Notes: a model not told the origin generated them from the sequence alone. A stretch of 64,000 bases of DNA from Acidovorax sp. YS12 (GCA_021496925.1 CP053915.1:4615501-4679500); one strand, 5' to 3'; shown: positions 40,102-49,373, numbered from the stretch's first letter. Made by a program: numbers and translations.

Positions 40102-41154
40102 TCAGTGTTTGTCGGCCTCGGAAGTGAAGGCGTCGGCGAAGAATTCCTCGGGCGGCAGGCCGCGCGTGGCGGTGTAGCGCTCGCGCGCCGTATCGACCAC
40201 GATGGGCGCGCCGCAGGCATAGACCTGGTGGCCGGAGAGGTCGGCGAAGTCGTCCAGCACGGCCTGGTGCACGAAGCCGGTGCGGCCGCTCCAGCCGTCT
40301 TCGGGCAGCGCGTCGGACACCACGGGCACGTAGCGCAGGTGCGGCATCTCGGCCGTGCGCGCCAGCATCCAGTCGTGCATGTACAGGTCGCGCGGGCGGC
40401 GCCCGCCCCAGTAGAGCGCCGTGGGCCGCGTGATGCCCTTGTGCTGCAGGTGCTCGATCAGCGCCTTCACCGGCGCGAAGCCGGTGCCCGAGGCGAGCAG
40501 CACGATGGGCTTGTCCGAGTCCTCGCGCAGGAAGAAGCTGCCGAACGGCCCCTCGATACGCAGGATCTCCTTTTCCTTCATGGCGTGGAAGACATGGTCG
40601 GTGAAGCGCCCGCCCGGCATGTGGCGGATGTGCAGCTCCAGCCCGGGCGCGCTGTCCTGCTGGTGCGGTGCCGTGGCCATGGAATAGGCGCGGCGCAGGC
40701 CGCCTTGCAGCACGAACTCGATGTACTGGCCCGCGTGGTAGCGGAACACGTCGGTGGCGGGCAGCTGCAGGCGCAGCTGCATCACGTCGTGCGACTTCTT
40801 CTCCAGCGCCGCCACGCGCACGGGCAGCTTCTTCACGGGGTAGGCGCGTTCGTCGGTCACCTGGCGCGATTCGAGCACCACGTCGGACTGCGGGTGGGCG
40901 CAGCAGGTCAGCACGTAGCCGGCGGCTTCCTCCTCGGCGCTCAGGGCCTTGTCCTGGTGCGGGCCGTGGCTGACGGTGCCGCTGAGCTTTTTGCACTTGC
41001 ACGAGCCGCAGGCGCCGTCCTTGCAGCCGTAGGGCAGGCCCACGCCGTGCTGGATCGCCGCCGCGAGAATGGATTCGCCGCCACGGGCTTGGAAGCCGCG
41101 CCCGCTCGGCTGCACGGTGATCTGGAAGGCGGTGTCGGCAGCAGGGGGCATCAT
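40102..41154 (-). CDS. 2Fe-2S ferredoxin / FAD / NAD(P)H reductase
   Basis: The 350-residue protein begins with a plant-type [2Fe-2S] domain (GVGLPYGCKDGACGSCKCKK and a fourth Cys in VLTCCAHP). An FAD domain follows (RRAYSMATAP), then an NAD(P) domain (VLLASGTGFAPVKALIEHL, VYACGAPIVV). The domain order and size are those of CDP-6-deoxy-glucoseen reductase homologues and of oxygenase reductase components. No oxygenase gene is next to it, so the electron acceptor is unknown. Two adjacent ATG codons (41154, 41151) can start it. Confidence 0.88.
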   Translation of the reverse strand: MMPPAADTAFQITVQPSGRGFQARGGESILAAAIQHGVGLPYGCKDGACGSCKCKKLSGTVSHGPHQDKALSAEEEAAGYVLTCCAHPQSDVVLESRQVTDERAYPVKKLPVRVAALEKKSHDVMQLRLQLPATDVFRYHAGQYIEFVLQGGLRRAYSMATAPHQQDSAPGLELHIRHMPGGRFTDHVFHAMKEKEILRIEGPFGSFFLREDSDKPIVLLASGTGFAPVKALIEHLQHKGITRPTALYWGGRRPRDLYMHDWMLARTAEMPHLRYVPVVSDALPEDGWSGRTGFVHQAVLDDFADLSGHQVYACGAPIVVDTARERYTATRGLPPEEFFADAFTSEADKH

Positions 41155-41202
41155 GGAGTGGGTATCCTTGGAGTCGTTGTCAAACAAAGCCAACCGAGCA
41201 TT

Positions 41203-42117
41203 GTGCCTTCTAACCAAAACCCTCTGGGTGCGCTTCCGGCGCGCTTTCGGCGCGAGCGCGTGCTCGTCGTCGGCTGCGGCGACGTCGGCCTGCGCGCCGC
41301 GCGCGAACTGCGCCATGCGCGCGTGCTGGCGCTGACCTCCAGCGCCGAGCGCCGCGCCCCGCTGCGCGCGGCGGGCCTCACGCCCCTGGCGGGCAACCTG
41401 GACGATGCCGGCACGCTGCGCCGCCTGGCGGGCCTGGCCACGCGCGTGCTGCACCTGGCGCCGCCGCCCGGCGAGGGCGACGGCGATCCACGCACCTGGG
41501 CGCTGGTGTGCGCGCTGCGCCGGCGCCAGCCGCCGCGCGCACTGGTCTATGGTTCCACCACCGGGGTCTATGGCGACTGCGGCGGGGACTGGGTGAACGA
41601 GGCGCGCCCCGTGGCGCCACGGACGCCGCGCGCGCGCCGCCGCGTGGACGCCGAGCGCGCGCTGCGCGCCTGGGGCTGCGCCGGGGTGCGCGTGAGCATC
41701 CTGCGCATCCCGGGCATCTACGCGCCCGGCCGCGAGGGCGGCACGCCCGAGGCGCGCCTGCGCCGCGGCACGCCGGTGCTGGCGCCGCAGGACGACGTGT
41801 ACACCAACCACATCCATGCGGACGACCTGGGCCGTGCCTGCGTGCTGGCGCTGTGGCGCGGGCGCGCACAGCGCACCTGCAACGTGAGCGATGCCAGCGA
41901 CATGAAGATGGGTGACTACTTCGACTGGGCGGCCGGCCTGTACGGCTTGCCGCGCCCGCCGCGCATCACGCGCGCGCAGGCGCAGAGCGAGCTGCCGCCG
42001 CTGCAGCTGAGCTTCATGGGGGAATCGCGCCGCCTGGACACGCGGCGCATGCGCGGCGAGCTGCGCCTGGCGCTGCGCTACCCCACGGTGCGGCAGGGGC
42101 TGGCCGCGGGCAGCTAG
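41203..42117 (+). CDS. NAD(P)-binding epimerase-like protein (YeeZ type)
   Basis: The 304-residue protein has an N-terminal Rossmann motif VLVVGCGDVGLRAARELR, then ALVYGSTTGVYGDCGGDWVNE, RVSILRIPGIYAPGR and TNHIHADDLGRACVLAL. It belongs to the extended SDR group near YeeZ. The usual YxxxK pair is not evident, so it may not be a classic epimerase. It starts at GTG 41203; no ATG fits. It is divergent from the reductase gene with a 48-bp gap. Confidence 0.82.
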   Translation: MPSNQNPLGALPARFRRERVLVVGCGDVGLRAARELRHARVLALTSSAERRAPLRAAGLTPLAGNLDDAGTLRRLAGLATRVLHLAPPPGEGDGDPRTWALVCALRRRQPPRALVYGSTTGVYGDCGGDWVNEARPVAPRTPRARRRVDAERALRAWGCAGVRVSILRIPGIYAPGREGGTPEARLRRGTPVLAPQDDVYTNHIHADDLGRACVLALWRGRAQRTCNVSDASDMKMGDYFDWAAGLYGLPRPPRITRAQAQSELPPLQLSFMGESRRLDTRRMRGELRLALRYPTVRQGLAAGS

Positions 42118-42135
42118 CGCCGTAGCGCCGGGAAC

Positions 42136-43056
42136 TCAGGCGCTCTCGCCGTCCTCGGTCGCAGGCGTTTCGGGTGCCTCGGCTGCGTCCGCTTCTGCCG
42201 CAGCGGGGCGCTCGCCGGCCTGGCGCAGCGCGGCCTTTTCGCCCGCGCTGGCGAACTTGCTGTACTTGCCCAGCAGCGGCACCAACTGGCCGTAGATGCG
42301 CGGGCTGGCGGCCAGGCATTCCTTCTGTTCCAGGAAGTCGGCTTCGCCGGTGAAGTTGCCGATGAGGCCACCGGCCTCGGTCACCAGCAGCGAGCCGGCG
42401 GCCACGTCCCAGATCGACAGGCCGGATTCGAAGAAGCCGTCGGCGAACCCGGCGGCCACATAGGCCAGGTCGAGCGCGGCGGCGCCGGGGCGGCGCAGGC
42501 CGGCGGTGCGCGGCATGAGGTCGGCCATCATGGCCAGGTAGTGCTTGAAGTTGTCGCCGGGGCGGAACGGGAAGCCCGTGGAGACCAGGCAGTCCTTGAG
42601 CTGGGTGCGCTTGGAGACGCGGATGCGCCGGTCGTTCATGAAGGCGCCGCGCCCGCGCGTGGCGGTGAACAGGTCGTTGCGCGTCGGGTCGTACACCACG
42701 GCATGTTCGACCTTGCCCTTGAAAGCCATGGCGATGCTCACGCAGTACACCGGGAAGCCGTGGATGAAGTTGGTCGTGCCGTCCAGCGGGTCGATGATCC
42801 AGACGTAGTCCGAATGCCTGGCGCCGTGCGTGCTGCCGGTTTCCTCGGCCAGGATGCCGTGGCCGGGGTAGGCCGTGAGCAGGGTCTCGATGATGGCCTG
42901 CTCGGCGGCGTGGTCCACCTCGGTCACGAAGTCGTTCACCTGCTTTTGCGAGATGCGCACCGCCTCCACGTCGAGCGCGGCGCGGTTGATGATGGCGCCG
43001 GCGGCGCGAGCGGCCTTGATGGCCACGTTGAGCATGGGGTGCAGGTTGGACGACAT
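42136..43056 (-). CDS. suhB: Inositol monophosphatase family protein SuhB
   Basis: The 306-residue protein has the lithium-sensitive phosphatase motifs FVTEVDHAAE, LAEETGS, WIIDPLDGTTNFIHGFPVYC and SIWDVAAGSLLVTEAGG. SuhB hydrolyses inositol phosphate in vitro and in proteobacteria also joins the rRNA antitermination complex. A C-terminal acidic Ala/Glu/Pro tail (about residues 275-306) is additional to the 267-residue E. coli protein. ATG 43056 is the family start. It is convergent with the YeeZ-like gene, 18 bp apart. Confidence 0.92.
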   Translation of the reverse strand: MSSNLHPMLNVAIKAARAAGAIINRAALDVEAVRISQKQVNDFVTEVDHAAEQAIIETLLTAYPGHGILAEETGSTHGARHSDYVWIIDPLDGTTNFIHGFPVYCVSIAMAFKGKVEHAVVYDPTRNDLFTATRGRGAFMNDRRIRVSKRTQLKDCLVSTGFPFRPGDNFKHYLAMMADLMPRTAGLRRPGAAALDLAYVAAGFADGFFESGLSIWDVAAGSLLVTEAGGLIGNFTGEADFLEQKECLAASPRIYGQLVPLLGKYSKFASAGEKAALRQAGERPAAAEADAAEAPETPATEDGESA

Positions 43057-43193
43057 GGATTGTGGGGGGAAGGGCGATGGCCCGGCCAGGAGGCGCGGGG
43101 CGGAACCGGCGATGCGGCGAGAAGCGGGGGAAGCGAAGAAAGGGCCGTGATTCTACCCGCTGCGCGCCAGGGCGCAGCGGGCGGGGCCATGCG

Positions 43194-44159
43194 TCAGGGC
43201 AGGCGCAGCCGGTCCGACTCGTCCACGGTGACCCGCTGGATCCGGCCGTTGTTGCCTACCGAGTACTCCACGTACAGCTGCTTGCGCCGGTTGGGCGCCG
43301 GGTCGGTGCCGGCCAGGTCGTTGCCGGCTTCCACGTTCAGCCGCCCGTCGTAGATGTAGGAGCGCAGGCGCTGGGTCACGTCCACCTGGCGGTAGCCGTC
43401 GCCATAGGTGGCGCGGTGGATGGTCAGGTAGCCGTAGCCCGGGCCGCCGGGGTTGTAGCCGCCGTTGCCGCCATAGCCGTCCACGAGCTGGGAGGGGCTG
43501 ACCCACGAGGATTCGGCGTACTCCGCCGTCTGTATGCGGCCGTCGCGGCCACGGATCTGCACGCGCAGCACCTTGCGCTGGTTGGGCGCGGGGTCGGCGC
43601 CGAACAGGTCGTTGCCCACGCTGAAGCCGCTGCCCTGGCGTGCCAGCTGGCGCACGCGCTCGGTCACGTCCATGCCCTGCCAGGGCGTGCCGTAGGTGGC
43701 CTGCAGCACCTGGCTGTTGTGGTTCCAGTGGCCCTGGTCATGGCCGGGGCCCTGCCCCTGGCCGGGGTACCAGCCGCCACCGCCCTGCGGGGCGAAGGGC
43801 GCGGTGTCCAGCCACTGCGACTCGGCCACCTCGAAGGTGCGCGCGCGGCCGTCCCAGCCCTGGGCCTCGATGCGCAGCGCCTTGCGCTGGTTGGGCGCGG
43901 GGTCGGCGCCGAACAGGTCGTTGCCCACCTGGAAGCTGCCGCCCTGCTGCGCCAGCTGGCGCACGCGCTGCGTGACGTCCATGCCCTGCCAGGACGTGCC
44001 GTAGGTGGCACGCGTGACTTGGTATTCGCCGCCGCGCTGGGCGCGGGCGGGGCCGCTCAGCGCCAGCAGTAGCAAGGTGAACAGGCCGAGCAGCCACAGG
44101 GACTGCCAGGAAGGCCGCAGGCGGGCGGCGCCGGATGGGCGGGGGGCGAGGCTGTGCAT
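43194..44159 (-). CDS. Secreted protein of three tandem about 85-residue repeats
   Basis: This 321-residue protein has a long signal sequence ending near residue 41 (LLLLALSGPARAQ) and three copies of one module. Each contains ATYG, then (M/V)DVTxR(V/L)R near 10 residues later, GNDL(F/A)G(A/T)DPAPN(Q/R)RK, and a strand with GRIQ. The second module follows a Gly/His linker (GPGHDQGHWNH) and the third a Gly/Tyr linker. The pattern resembles the DUF3395-type domain, but I am not certain. No catalytic residues stand out; binding of a ligand or surface polymer is a guess. Confidence 0.75.
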   Translation of the reverse strand: MHSLAPRPSGAARLRPSWQSLWLLGLFTLLLLALSGPARAQRGGEYQVTRATYGTSWQGMDVTQRVRQLAQQGGSFQVGNDLFGADPAPNQRKALRIEAQGWDGRARTFEVAESQWLDTAPFAPQGGGGWYPGQGQGPGHDQGHWNHNSQVLQATYGTPWQGMDVTERVRQLARQGSGFSVGNDLFGADPAPNQRKVLRVQIRGRDGRIQTAEYAESSWVSPSQLVDGYGGNGGYNPGGPGYGYLTIHRATYGDGYRQVDVTQRLRSYIYDGRLNVEAGNDLAGTDPAPNRRKQLYVEYSVGNNGRIQRVTVDESDRLRLP

Positions 44160-44272
44160 CAGAGGGTCTCCAGAAAACGGTTTCGGGTTTCAACGCGCGA
44201 GCGGGCCATGCGGTGCACCGTGCGCAGAGGGCTTGGCGGCGACAATCGCAGTTTGCCGATTTTTTTGCCGCC

Positions 44273-45049
44273 ATGCGCACACGCTTCATTCTGATTCACA
44301 CCAGCCATGCAGGCAACGTCGGCGCCGCCGCGCGCGCCATGAAGACCATGGGGTTCGACGACCTCGTGCTGGTCGCGCCGCGCTGGCCTAACGTGCTGCG
44401 CAAGGAGGAAACCATCCAGCGTGCCAGCGGCGCGCTGGATGTGCTGGAGAATGCACGCATCGTCGAAACGCTGGACGAGGCGCTCGATGGTATGAGCCAC
44501 CTGTGTGCCACCGCGATGACGCCGCGCGACTTTGGCCCGCCCACGCGCACGCCGCGCACGCACTTCGATTTGCTATTAAAAAGAGAGCTGCCAGCGCTTG
44601 ATGGAAAAGCGCTGGAGGCCGATTTGGTGCAGGAAACTGGCGTGGCCTTCCTGTTCGGCTCCGAGCGCTTCGGCATGGCCAACGAGGACGTGTACCGCTG
44701 CCACGTGGCGCTTTCCATTCCCACCAATCCGCGCTTCGGCTCGCTCAACCTGGGCGCGGCAGTGCAGGTGGTGGCCTACGAATGGCGCCAGGCCCTGGGC
44801 GGCTTCGCGGTGCAGGATGCGCAGGCCGCGCCGCTGCGCGCCGACGCCGCGCAGGTGGCGGGCATGCTGGCGCACTGGGAGCAGGCGCTCACGGCCATCG
44901 GCTTTCTCGACCCGGCCGCGCCCAAGAAGCTCATGCCGCGCCTGAACCAGCTGTTCAACCGCGCGCAGCTCACGGCCGAGGAAATCCACATCCTGCGCGG
45001 TGTCGCCAAATCCATGCTCCAGGCGCGCGCGGCGAAGCCGCTAGACTGA
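44273..45049 (+). CDS. trmJ: tRNA (Cm32/Um32) methyltransferase with in-frame repeat
   Basis: The 258-residue SPOUT protein has motif 1 HAGNVGAAARAMKTMGFDDL, motif 2 FLFGSERFGMANED and motif 3 NLGAAVQVVAYEW, plus the TrmJ C-terminal helices (LMPRLNQLFNRAQL). TrmJ methylates the ribose at position 32 of tRNA. Residues 99-118 (DLLLKRELPALDGKALEADL) are encoded by a palindromic repeat in the loop between motifs 1 and 2. It has a 32-bp gap to cysE, with which it is probably co-transcribed. Confidence 0.93.
   Translation: MRTRFILIHTSHAGNVGAAARAMKTMGFDDLVLVAPRWPNVLRKEETIQRASGALDVLENARIVETLDEALDGMSHLCATAMTPRDFGPPTRTPRTHFDLLLKRELPALDGKALEADLVQETGVAFLFGSERFGMANEDVYRCHVALSIPTNPRFGSLNLGAAVQVVAYEWRQALGGFAVQDAQAAPLRADAAQVAGMLAHWEQALTAIGFLDPAAPKKLMPRLNQLFNRAQLTAEEIHILRGVAKSMLQARAAKPLD
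44567..44626 (+). repeat. Palindromic repeat inserted in frame in trmJ
   Basis: A near-consensus copy: AGAGAGCTGCCAGCGCTTG, loop, AAAGCGCTGGAGGCC, with GATTTG at the left end and GATTTGG after it. The trmJ frame passes through without a stop. It is read in a different frame from the acnA copy. Confidence 0.9.
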
Positions 45050-45081
45050 CCGGCTTTCGTCTTTAGATATAACAAAAAGCA

Positions 45082-45873
45082 ATGTTTGCCCGCCTGCGCT
45101 CCGATATCCAGTGCATCCTCGACCGCGATCCTGCCGCGCGCAGCCTGTGGGAGGTGGTCACCTGTTATCCGGGGCTGCACGCGATCTGGCTGCACCGCCT
45201 GGCGCACTGGTGCTGGCACCACGGCCTCAAGTGGCTGGGGCGCTTTCTCTCGCATGCCGGCCGCTGGCTCACGGGCATCGAGATCCATCCCGGCGCGGTG
45301 CTGGGCGAGCGCGTGTTCATCGACCACGGCATGGGCGTGGTGATCGGCGAGACGGCGGTGGTGGGCGATGGCTGCACCATCTACCACGGCGTCACGCTCG
45401 GCGGCACATCGCTCTACAAGGGCACCAAGCGCCACCCCACGCTGGGCCGGAACGTGGTGGTCAGCGCCGGGGCCAAGGTGCTGGGCGGCTTCGAGGTGGG
45501 CGACGGGGCAAAAATAGGCTCCAACGCCGTGGTCATCAAGCCCGTGCCCGCGGGGGCCACGGCGGTGGGCATTCCGGCGCGCATCATCCCCTCCAGGGAC
45601 GGGCACAGCGCCGACGTGACCGAGCCGCACAAGGCCGAAGAGGCGCAGTTCAGCGCCTACGGCGTGACGCAGCAGCAGGACGATCCCATCACCCAGGCCA
45701 TGCGCGGCCTGATCGACTCCGCGGCCTCGCAGGAGCACCAGATCGCGCTGCTGTGGCAGGCCATCGAGAAGCTCTCGCAATCCACCCCGCAAAGCGCCGG
45801 CTGCGTACCGCTCGAAGCCGTGCGCTGTGAGCAGTTCCAGGCAGCCAAGCTCAACGACATCATCGGCAAGTGA
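45082..45873 (+). CDS. cysE: Serine O-acetyltransferase
   Basis: CysE makes O-acetylserine for cysteine synthesis. The 263-residue protein has the N-terminal helical part (MFARLRSDIQCILDRDPAAR, GLHAIWLHRLAHW) and the left-handed beta-helix with IEIHPGAVLGERVFIDHGMG, VVIGETAVVGDGCTIYHGVT and AKIGSNAVVIKPVPAGATAVG. The C-terminal extension of about 80 residues (HKAEEAQFSAYGV onward) is usual for betaproteobacterial homologues. It overlaps nothing and is followed by a nitroreductase gene 5 bp later. Confidence 0.95.
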   Translation: MFARLRSDIQCILDRDPAARSLWEVVTCYPGLHAIWLHRLAHWCWHHGLKWLGRFLSHAGRWLTGIEIHPGAVLGERVFIDHGMGVVIGETAVVGDGCTIYHGVTLGGTSLYKGTKRHPTLGRNVVVSAGAKVLGGFEVGDGAKIGSNAVVIKPVPAGATAVGIPARIIPSRDGHSADVTEPHKAEEAQFSAYGVTQQQDDPITQAMRGLIDSAASQEHQIALLWQAIEKLSQSTPQSAGCVPLEAVRCEQFQAAKLNDIIGK

Positions 45874-45878
45874 TTTCC

Positions 45879-46541
45879 ATGGACGTTTCCCAAGCCTTGC
45901 GCGCGCGCCGTTCGGTGCGCGCATTCCTGCCCCAGGTGCCCGCCGCCGCGCTGGTGCAGACCCTGCTGCAGGAGGCCGCCCAGGCCGCGTCGGGCGGCAA
46001 CCTGCAGCCGTGGCGCGTGGTGGCCCTGGCCGGGGAGCCCTTGCGCGCATTGCTGGCCGCCGTGGCGCAGGCCCAGCCGGGCGACGACGAGACCCTGCAG
46101 TCCTATCCCCCGAGCCTGTGGGAGCCTTACCGCACGCGCCGCTTCGCCAATGGCGAAGACCTGTACCGCACGCTGGGCATTCCGCGCGAGGACAAGGCCG
46201 GGCGCCTGAACCAGCTGGCCAGGAATGCCGCGTTCTTCGGCGCCCCCGTGGGCATCTTCGTGTGCGTGGATGAGCGCATGGGCATGCCGCAGTGGGCCGA
46301 CCTCGGCATCTACCTGCAGTCGCTGATGCTGCTGGCCGTGCAGCACGGGCTGGCCACCTGCGCCCAGGGCTTCTGGCGCCGCTACACCGCCGCCGTGCAG
46401 CAGCAGCTGGACCTGCCCGAGGGCTACCGCGTGGCCGTGGGCGTGGCGCTGGGCCATGAGGACACGGCCGCGCTCATCAACACCCTGCGCACCCCGCGCG
46501 CGCCCTGGGCCGAGTGGGGGCAGCTGCGCGGTTTCGCTTGA
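45879..46541 (+). CDS. Nitroreductase family protein
   Basis: The 220-residue protein is an FMN-dependent nitroreductase: RARRSVRAFLPQVP at the N-terminus (FMN phosphate binding), AAQAASGGNLQPWRVV, and the C-terminal GYRVAVGVALGHED. The substrate is unknown; relatives reduce nitro groups, quinones or flavins. ATG 45879 is chosen; a GTG at 45870 overlaps the cysE stop. It follows cysE by 5 bp and may be co-transcribed. Confidence 0.88.
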   Translation: MDVSQALRARRSVRAFLPQVPAAALVQTLLQEAAQAASGGNLQPWRVVALAGEPLRALLAAVAQAQPGDDETLQSYPPSLWEPYRTRRFANGEDLYRTLGIPREDKAGRLNQLARNAAFFGAPVGIFVCVDERMGMPQWADLGIYLQSLMLLAVQHGLATCAQGFWRRYTAAVQQQLDLPEGYRVAVGVALGHEDTAALINTLRTPRAPWAEWGQLRGFA

Positions 46542-46565
46542 GGTAGCGCGGGGGAAACGCTGCCG

Positions 46566-47663
46566 CTATGGCGTGATGGCGATCTTCAGCACGCCGTCGC
46601 GCTGGTGGGCGAACAGGTCGTAGGCCTCCACGATGTCGTCCAGCCTGCGCTGGTGCGTCACCAGTACCCCCAGGTCCAGGCGCTCGGCGGCGATCACGTT
46701 CATCAGGCGGCGCATGCGCTCCTTGCCGCCGGGGCACAGCGCGGTGCGGATGGTGTGGTCGCCCAGGCCGGCCGCGAACTGCGCCAGCGGGATCGACAGA
46801 TCCTCCGAGTACACCCCCAGGCTGGAGAGCGTGCCGCCGGGCTTGAGCACCTGCATGGCCTGCGCGAACGTGGCCTGGGTGCCGAGCGCCTCGATGGCGC
46901 TGTCGGCGCCCTTGCCGCCCGTGAGCTTCATCACTTCCTCCACCACGTCCACGTCGCGGAAGTTCAGCGTCACGTCGGCGCCCATCTTTTTGGCGATGCC
47001 CAGGCGGTGGTCGTTGCCGTCCACGGCGATGATGGTGGTGGCGCCCAGCAGGCGCGCGCCGGCCGTGGCGCACAGGCCGATGGGGCCTTGCGCCAGCACC
47101 ACCACGGTGTCGCCGATGCGGATGTTGGCGTTTTCCGCGCCCTTGAAGCCGGTGGACATGATGTCCGGGCACATCAGCACCTGCTCATCGGTCAGGCCGT
47201 CGGGAATGGGCGCCAGGTTGGCCTGCGCGTCGGGCACCAGCACGTACTCGGCCTGGGTGCCGTCGATCAGGTTGCCGAAGCGCCAGCCCGCCGTGGCCTT
47301 GTAGCCGTGGCAGCCGCACAGGCCGCGCGCCGCCAGGTAGCTGCCGTCCTGGCTGGGGTAGCCGTCCTGCGCGGCATAGCTGTTGAAGTTGGGGCAGATG
47401 GCGCCGGCGATCACGCGTTGGCCCTCCTGGTAGCCCTGCACGGCGCTGCCGAGCTTCTCGATCACGCCCACGGGCTCGTGGCCCACGGTCAGGCCCGGCG
47501 CCACCGGGTACTCGCCCTTGAGGATGTGCACATCGGTGCCGCAGATGGTGGTGGTGGTGATGCGCACCAGCGCATCGTTGGGCCCGACGCCGGGAATGGG
47601 CTTGTCGGCCAGCGCGATGCGGCCTTTTTCCACGAAGACGGCGGCTTTCATCATGGCGGTCAT
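46566..47663 (-). CDS. Zinc-dependent alcohol dehydrogenase (secondary-ADH type)
   Basis: The 365-residue MDR protein keeps the catalytic-zinc ligands in TICGTDVHILKG and VGHEPVG, with the third ligand probably in CPDIMSTGFKGAE. The dinucleotide fold is VVVLAQGPIGLCATAGARLLG. The four-cysteine structural-zinc loop is absent; in its place is AICPNFNSYAAQDGY, as in the thermophilic and clostridial secondary alcohol dehydrogenases. AGGAG stands 7 nt before ATG 47663. It is separate from the SulP gene by 58 bp on the same strand. The substrate is likely a short secondary alcohol or aldehyde. Confidence 0.88.
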   Translation of the reverse strand: MTAMMKAAVFVEKGRIALADKPIPGVGPNDALVRITTTTICGTDVHILKGEYPVAPGLTVGHEPVGVIEKLGSAVQGYQEGQRVIAGAICPNFNSYAAQDGYPSQDGSYLAARGLCGCHGYKATAGWRFGNLIDGTQAEYVLVPDAQANLAPIPDGLTDEQVLMCPDIMSTGFKGAENANIRIGDTVVVLAQGPIGLCATAGARLLGATTIIAVDGNDHRLGIAKKMGADVTLNFRDVDVVEEVMKLTGGKGADSAIEALGTQATFAQAMQVLKPGGTLSSLGVYSEDLSIPLAQFAAGLGDHTIRTALCPGGKERMRRLMNVIAAERLDLGVLVTHQRRLDDIVEAYDLFAHQRDGVLKIAITP

Positions 47664-47721
47664 GGGAGGCTCCTTTCCAGTGGTGGAAGATCCACCATAC
47701 CCCTCGTGCCCGCGCGCGGGG

Positions 47722-49359
47722 CTACTTCGCAGCGGGCTGCTCGGGTATGGCCGGCGCCTGTGCCGCGCAGACCGCGTCGTCCACGCTCCAGAACGTGGCG
47801 ATGTGCGCCAGGCCGGCGCGCTGCAGCGCCGCCCGCGGGTGGTCCTTGACCCGTGCCAGCAGCAGCGCCACGCCGCGGCGCGCCAGGTGGGCGTGCAGCT
47901 CCTGCACGGCTTCGAGCGTGGTCACGTCCATGTCGTCGCTGGATTCCACGCTCAGCACCACGGCATGCAGGCCGGGGGCGCTGGCACGCGCGGCCACGGT
48001 GTGCGCCATGGCCTCGGCATTGGCGAAGAACATGGGCCCGTCCGGGCGCAGCACCAGCACGCCCGGCGTGCGCCCGGCCTGCGGGTGCAGCCGCAGGGCG
48101 ACGAAGTCGCGCGTCCCGGGCAGGCGGCCCAGTTCGCTGGAGGCCGGCTGCGCGAAGCGCCGCAGCGCCAGCAGCAGCGACAGGCCCACGGCCAGCAGCA
48201 TGCCGAACAGCACCCCCAGCGCCAGCACCCCGGCGGCGGCGGCCAGCGCCATCCAGGCGTCGCCGTTCCAGCGCAGCGTGGCCCACAGTGGGCGCGGCCC
48301 CAGCTTGTGCGAGACGATGCCGGCCACCACCGCGCACAGCACTGGCAGGGGCAGCAGCGCCAGGGCATCCTGCGCCAGCCCCAGCAGCAGGGCGATGGCA
48401 GCGGCCGCCACGAGGCCGGTCCAGCGGCTGCGCCCCCCGGCCTCGTAGTTGGCCGACGAGGCGGAGAAACCCGCGCCCACGGGCAGGCCCTGCAGCAGGC
48501 TGCTGCCGATGTTGGCGGCGCCCAGCGCCAGCATTTCGCGCCGGGCGTCGATGGGGTCGCCCGCCTGCAGCGCCAGCGAGCGTGCCGAGCCCCAGGACTC
48601 GGCGAACAGGATCATCAGCAGCGCGGGCGCCACCTGCAGGGCGCGCACCCAGCTGTCCCAGTCCAGCTGTGGCCAGCCCAGCCGCAGGCCCTGCAGGGTG
48701 ACGGAGCCGACCAGCGCCACCCCCTGCGCCGCCAGCGGCTGCGTGGCGGACAGCCCGATGCCCAGCGCCAGGACCAGCACCGAGGGCTGGACCCAGGCAT
48801 GGCGCGCCTGCAGGCGGTGCAGCGCCAGCCACAGGGCCAGCGCGCCCGCGCCCAGGGCCGTGGCCGCCCCGTGCAGCGCAGGCAGGCGGCCCAGCCATTC
48901 CCACAGCAGGGGCAGCGTGTGCGCGCTGCTGGCGGGCACGCCGGTGAGGCCGGGCAACTGCTTGATGACGATGGTGGCCGCGAGCGCCCAGGCGAATCCG
49001 CGCAGCACCGGGCGCGAGACGAAGGCCGCCAGGAAGTGAGCCCGGGCCAGCGCGGCGATGACGAACAGCCCGCCGGTGATGCCGACCAGCGCGAAGGCGC
49101 TGGCGGCGCCATTGGCCGCCACCACCGAGGCGAAGATGGCCGCCGCCGACGAGGTGGCCGACAGGGTGGCGAAGCGGCTCGTGCCGATGAAGGGGTAGAC
49201 GAGCAGCCCCGCGAGCGCTGCCGCCAGGGCGTGCGCCGGCGGCACGCCGGCGATGGCCGCGTAGGCCACGGCCTCGGGCACCAGCAGCCCGGCAATCGCC
49301 AGGCCCGCCAGGAGGGCCCCGCCGCCCTGGGGCGCGGCGGGCGTGGCGGATTCGTTCAC
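47722..49359 (-). CDS. SulP family anion transporter
   Basis: The 545-residue protein has about 11-12 membrane segments (GLAIAGLLVPEAVAYAAIAGV, GLFVIAALARAHFLAAFVSR) and a C-terminal STAS domain from about residue 430 (VLSVESSDDMDVTTLEAVQE). SulP proteins carry sulfate, bicarbonate or dicarboxylates; the substrate cannot be told here, although cysE nearby is a mild hint at sulfur. It begins at GTG 49359, 14 bp after mog, and is probably in the yjgA-mog-sulP operon. Confidence 0.88.
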   Translation of the reverse strand: MNESATPAAPQGGGALLAGLAIAGLLVPEAVAYAAIAGVPPAHALAAALAGLLVYPFIGTSRFATLSATSSAAAIFASVVAANGAASAFALVGITGGLFVIAALARAHFLAAFVSRPVLRGFAWALAATIVIKQLPGLTGVPASSAHTLPLLWEWLGRLPALHGAATALGAGALALWLALHRLQARHAWVQPSVLVLALGIGLSATQPLAAQGVALVGSVTLQGLRLGWPQLDWDSWVRALQVAPALLMILFAESWGSARSLALQAGDPIDARREMLALGAANIGSSLLQGLPVGAGFSASSANYEAGGRSRWTGLVAAAAIALLLGLAQDALALLPLPVLCAVVAGIVSHKLGPRPLWATLRWNGDAWMALAAAAGVLALGVLFGMLLAVGLSLLLALRRFAQPASSELGRLPGTRDFVALRLHPQAGRTPGVLVLRPDGPMFFANAEAMAHTVAARASAPGLHAVVLSVESSDDMDVTTLEAVQELHAHLARRGVALLLARVKDHPRAALQRAGLAHIATFWSVDDAVCAAQAPAIPEQPAAK

Positions 49360-49373
49360 ACTTGCCCAGTGCT

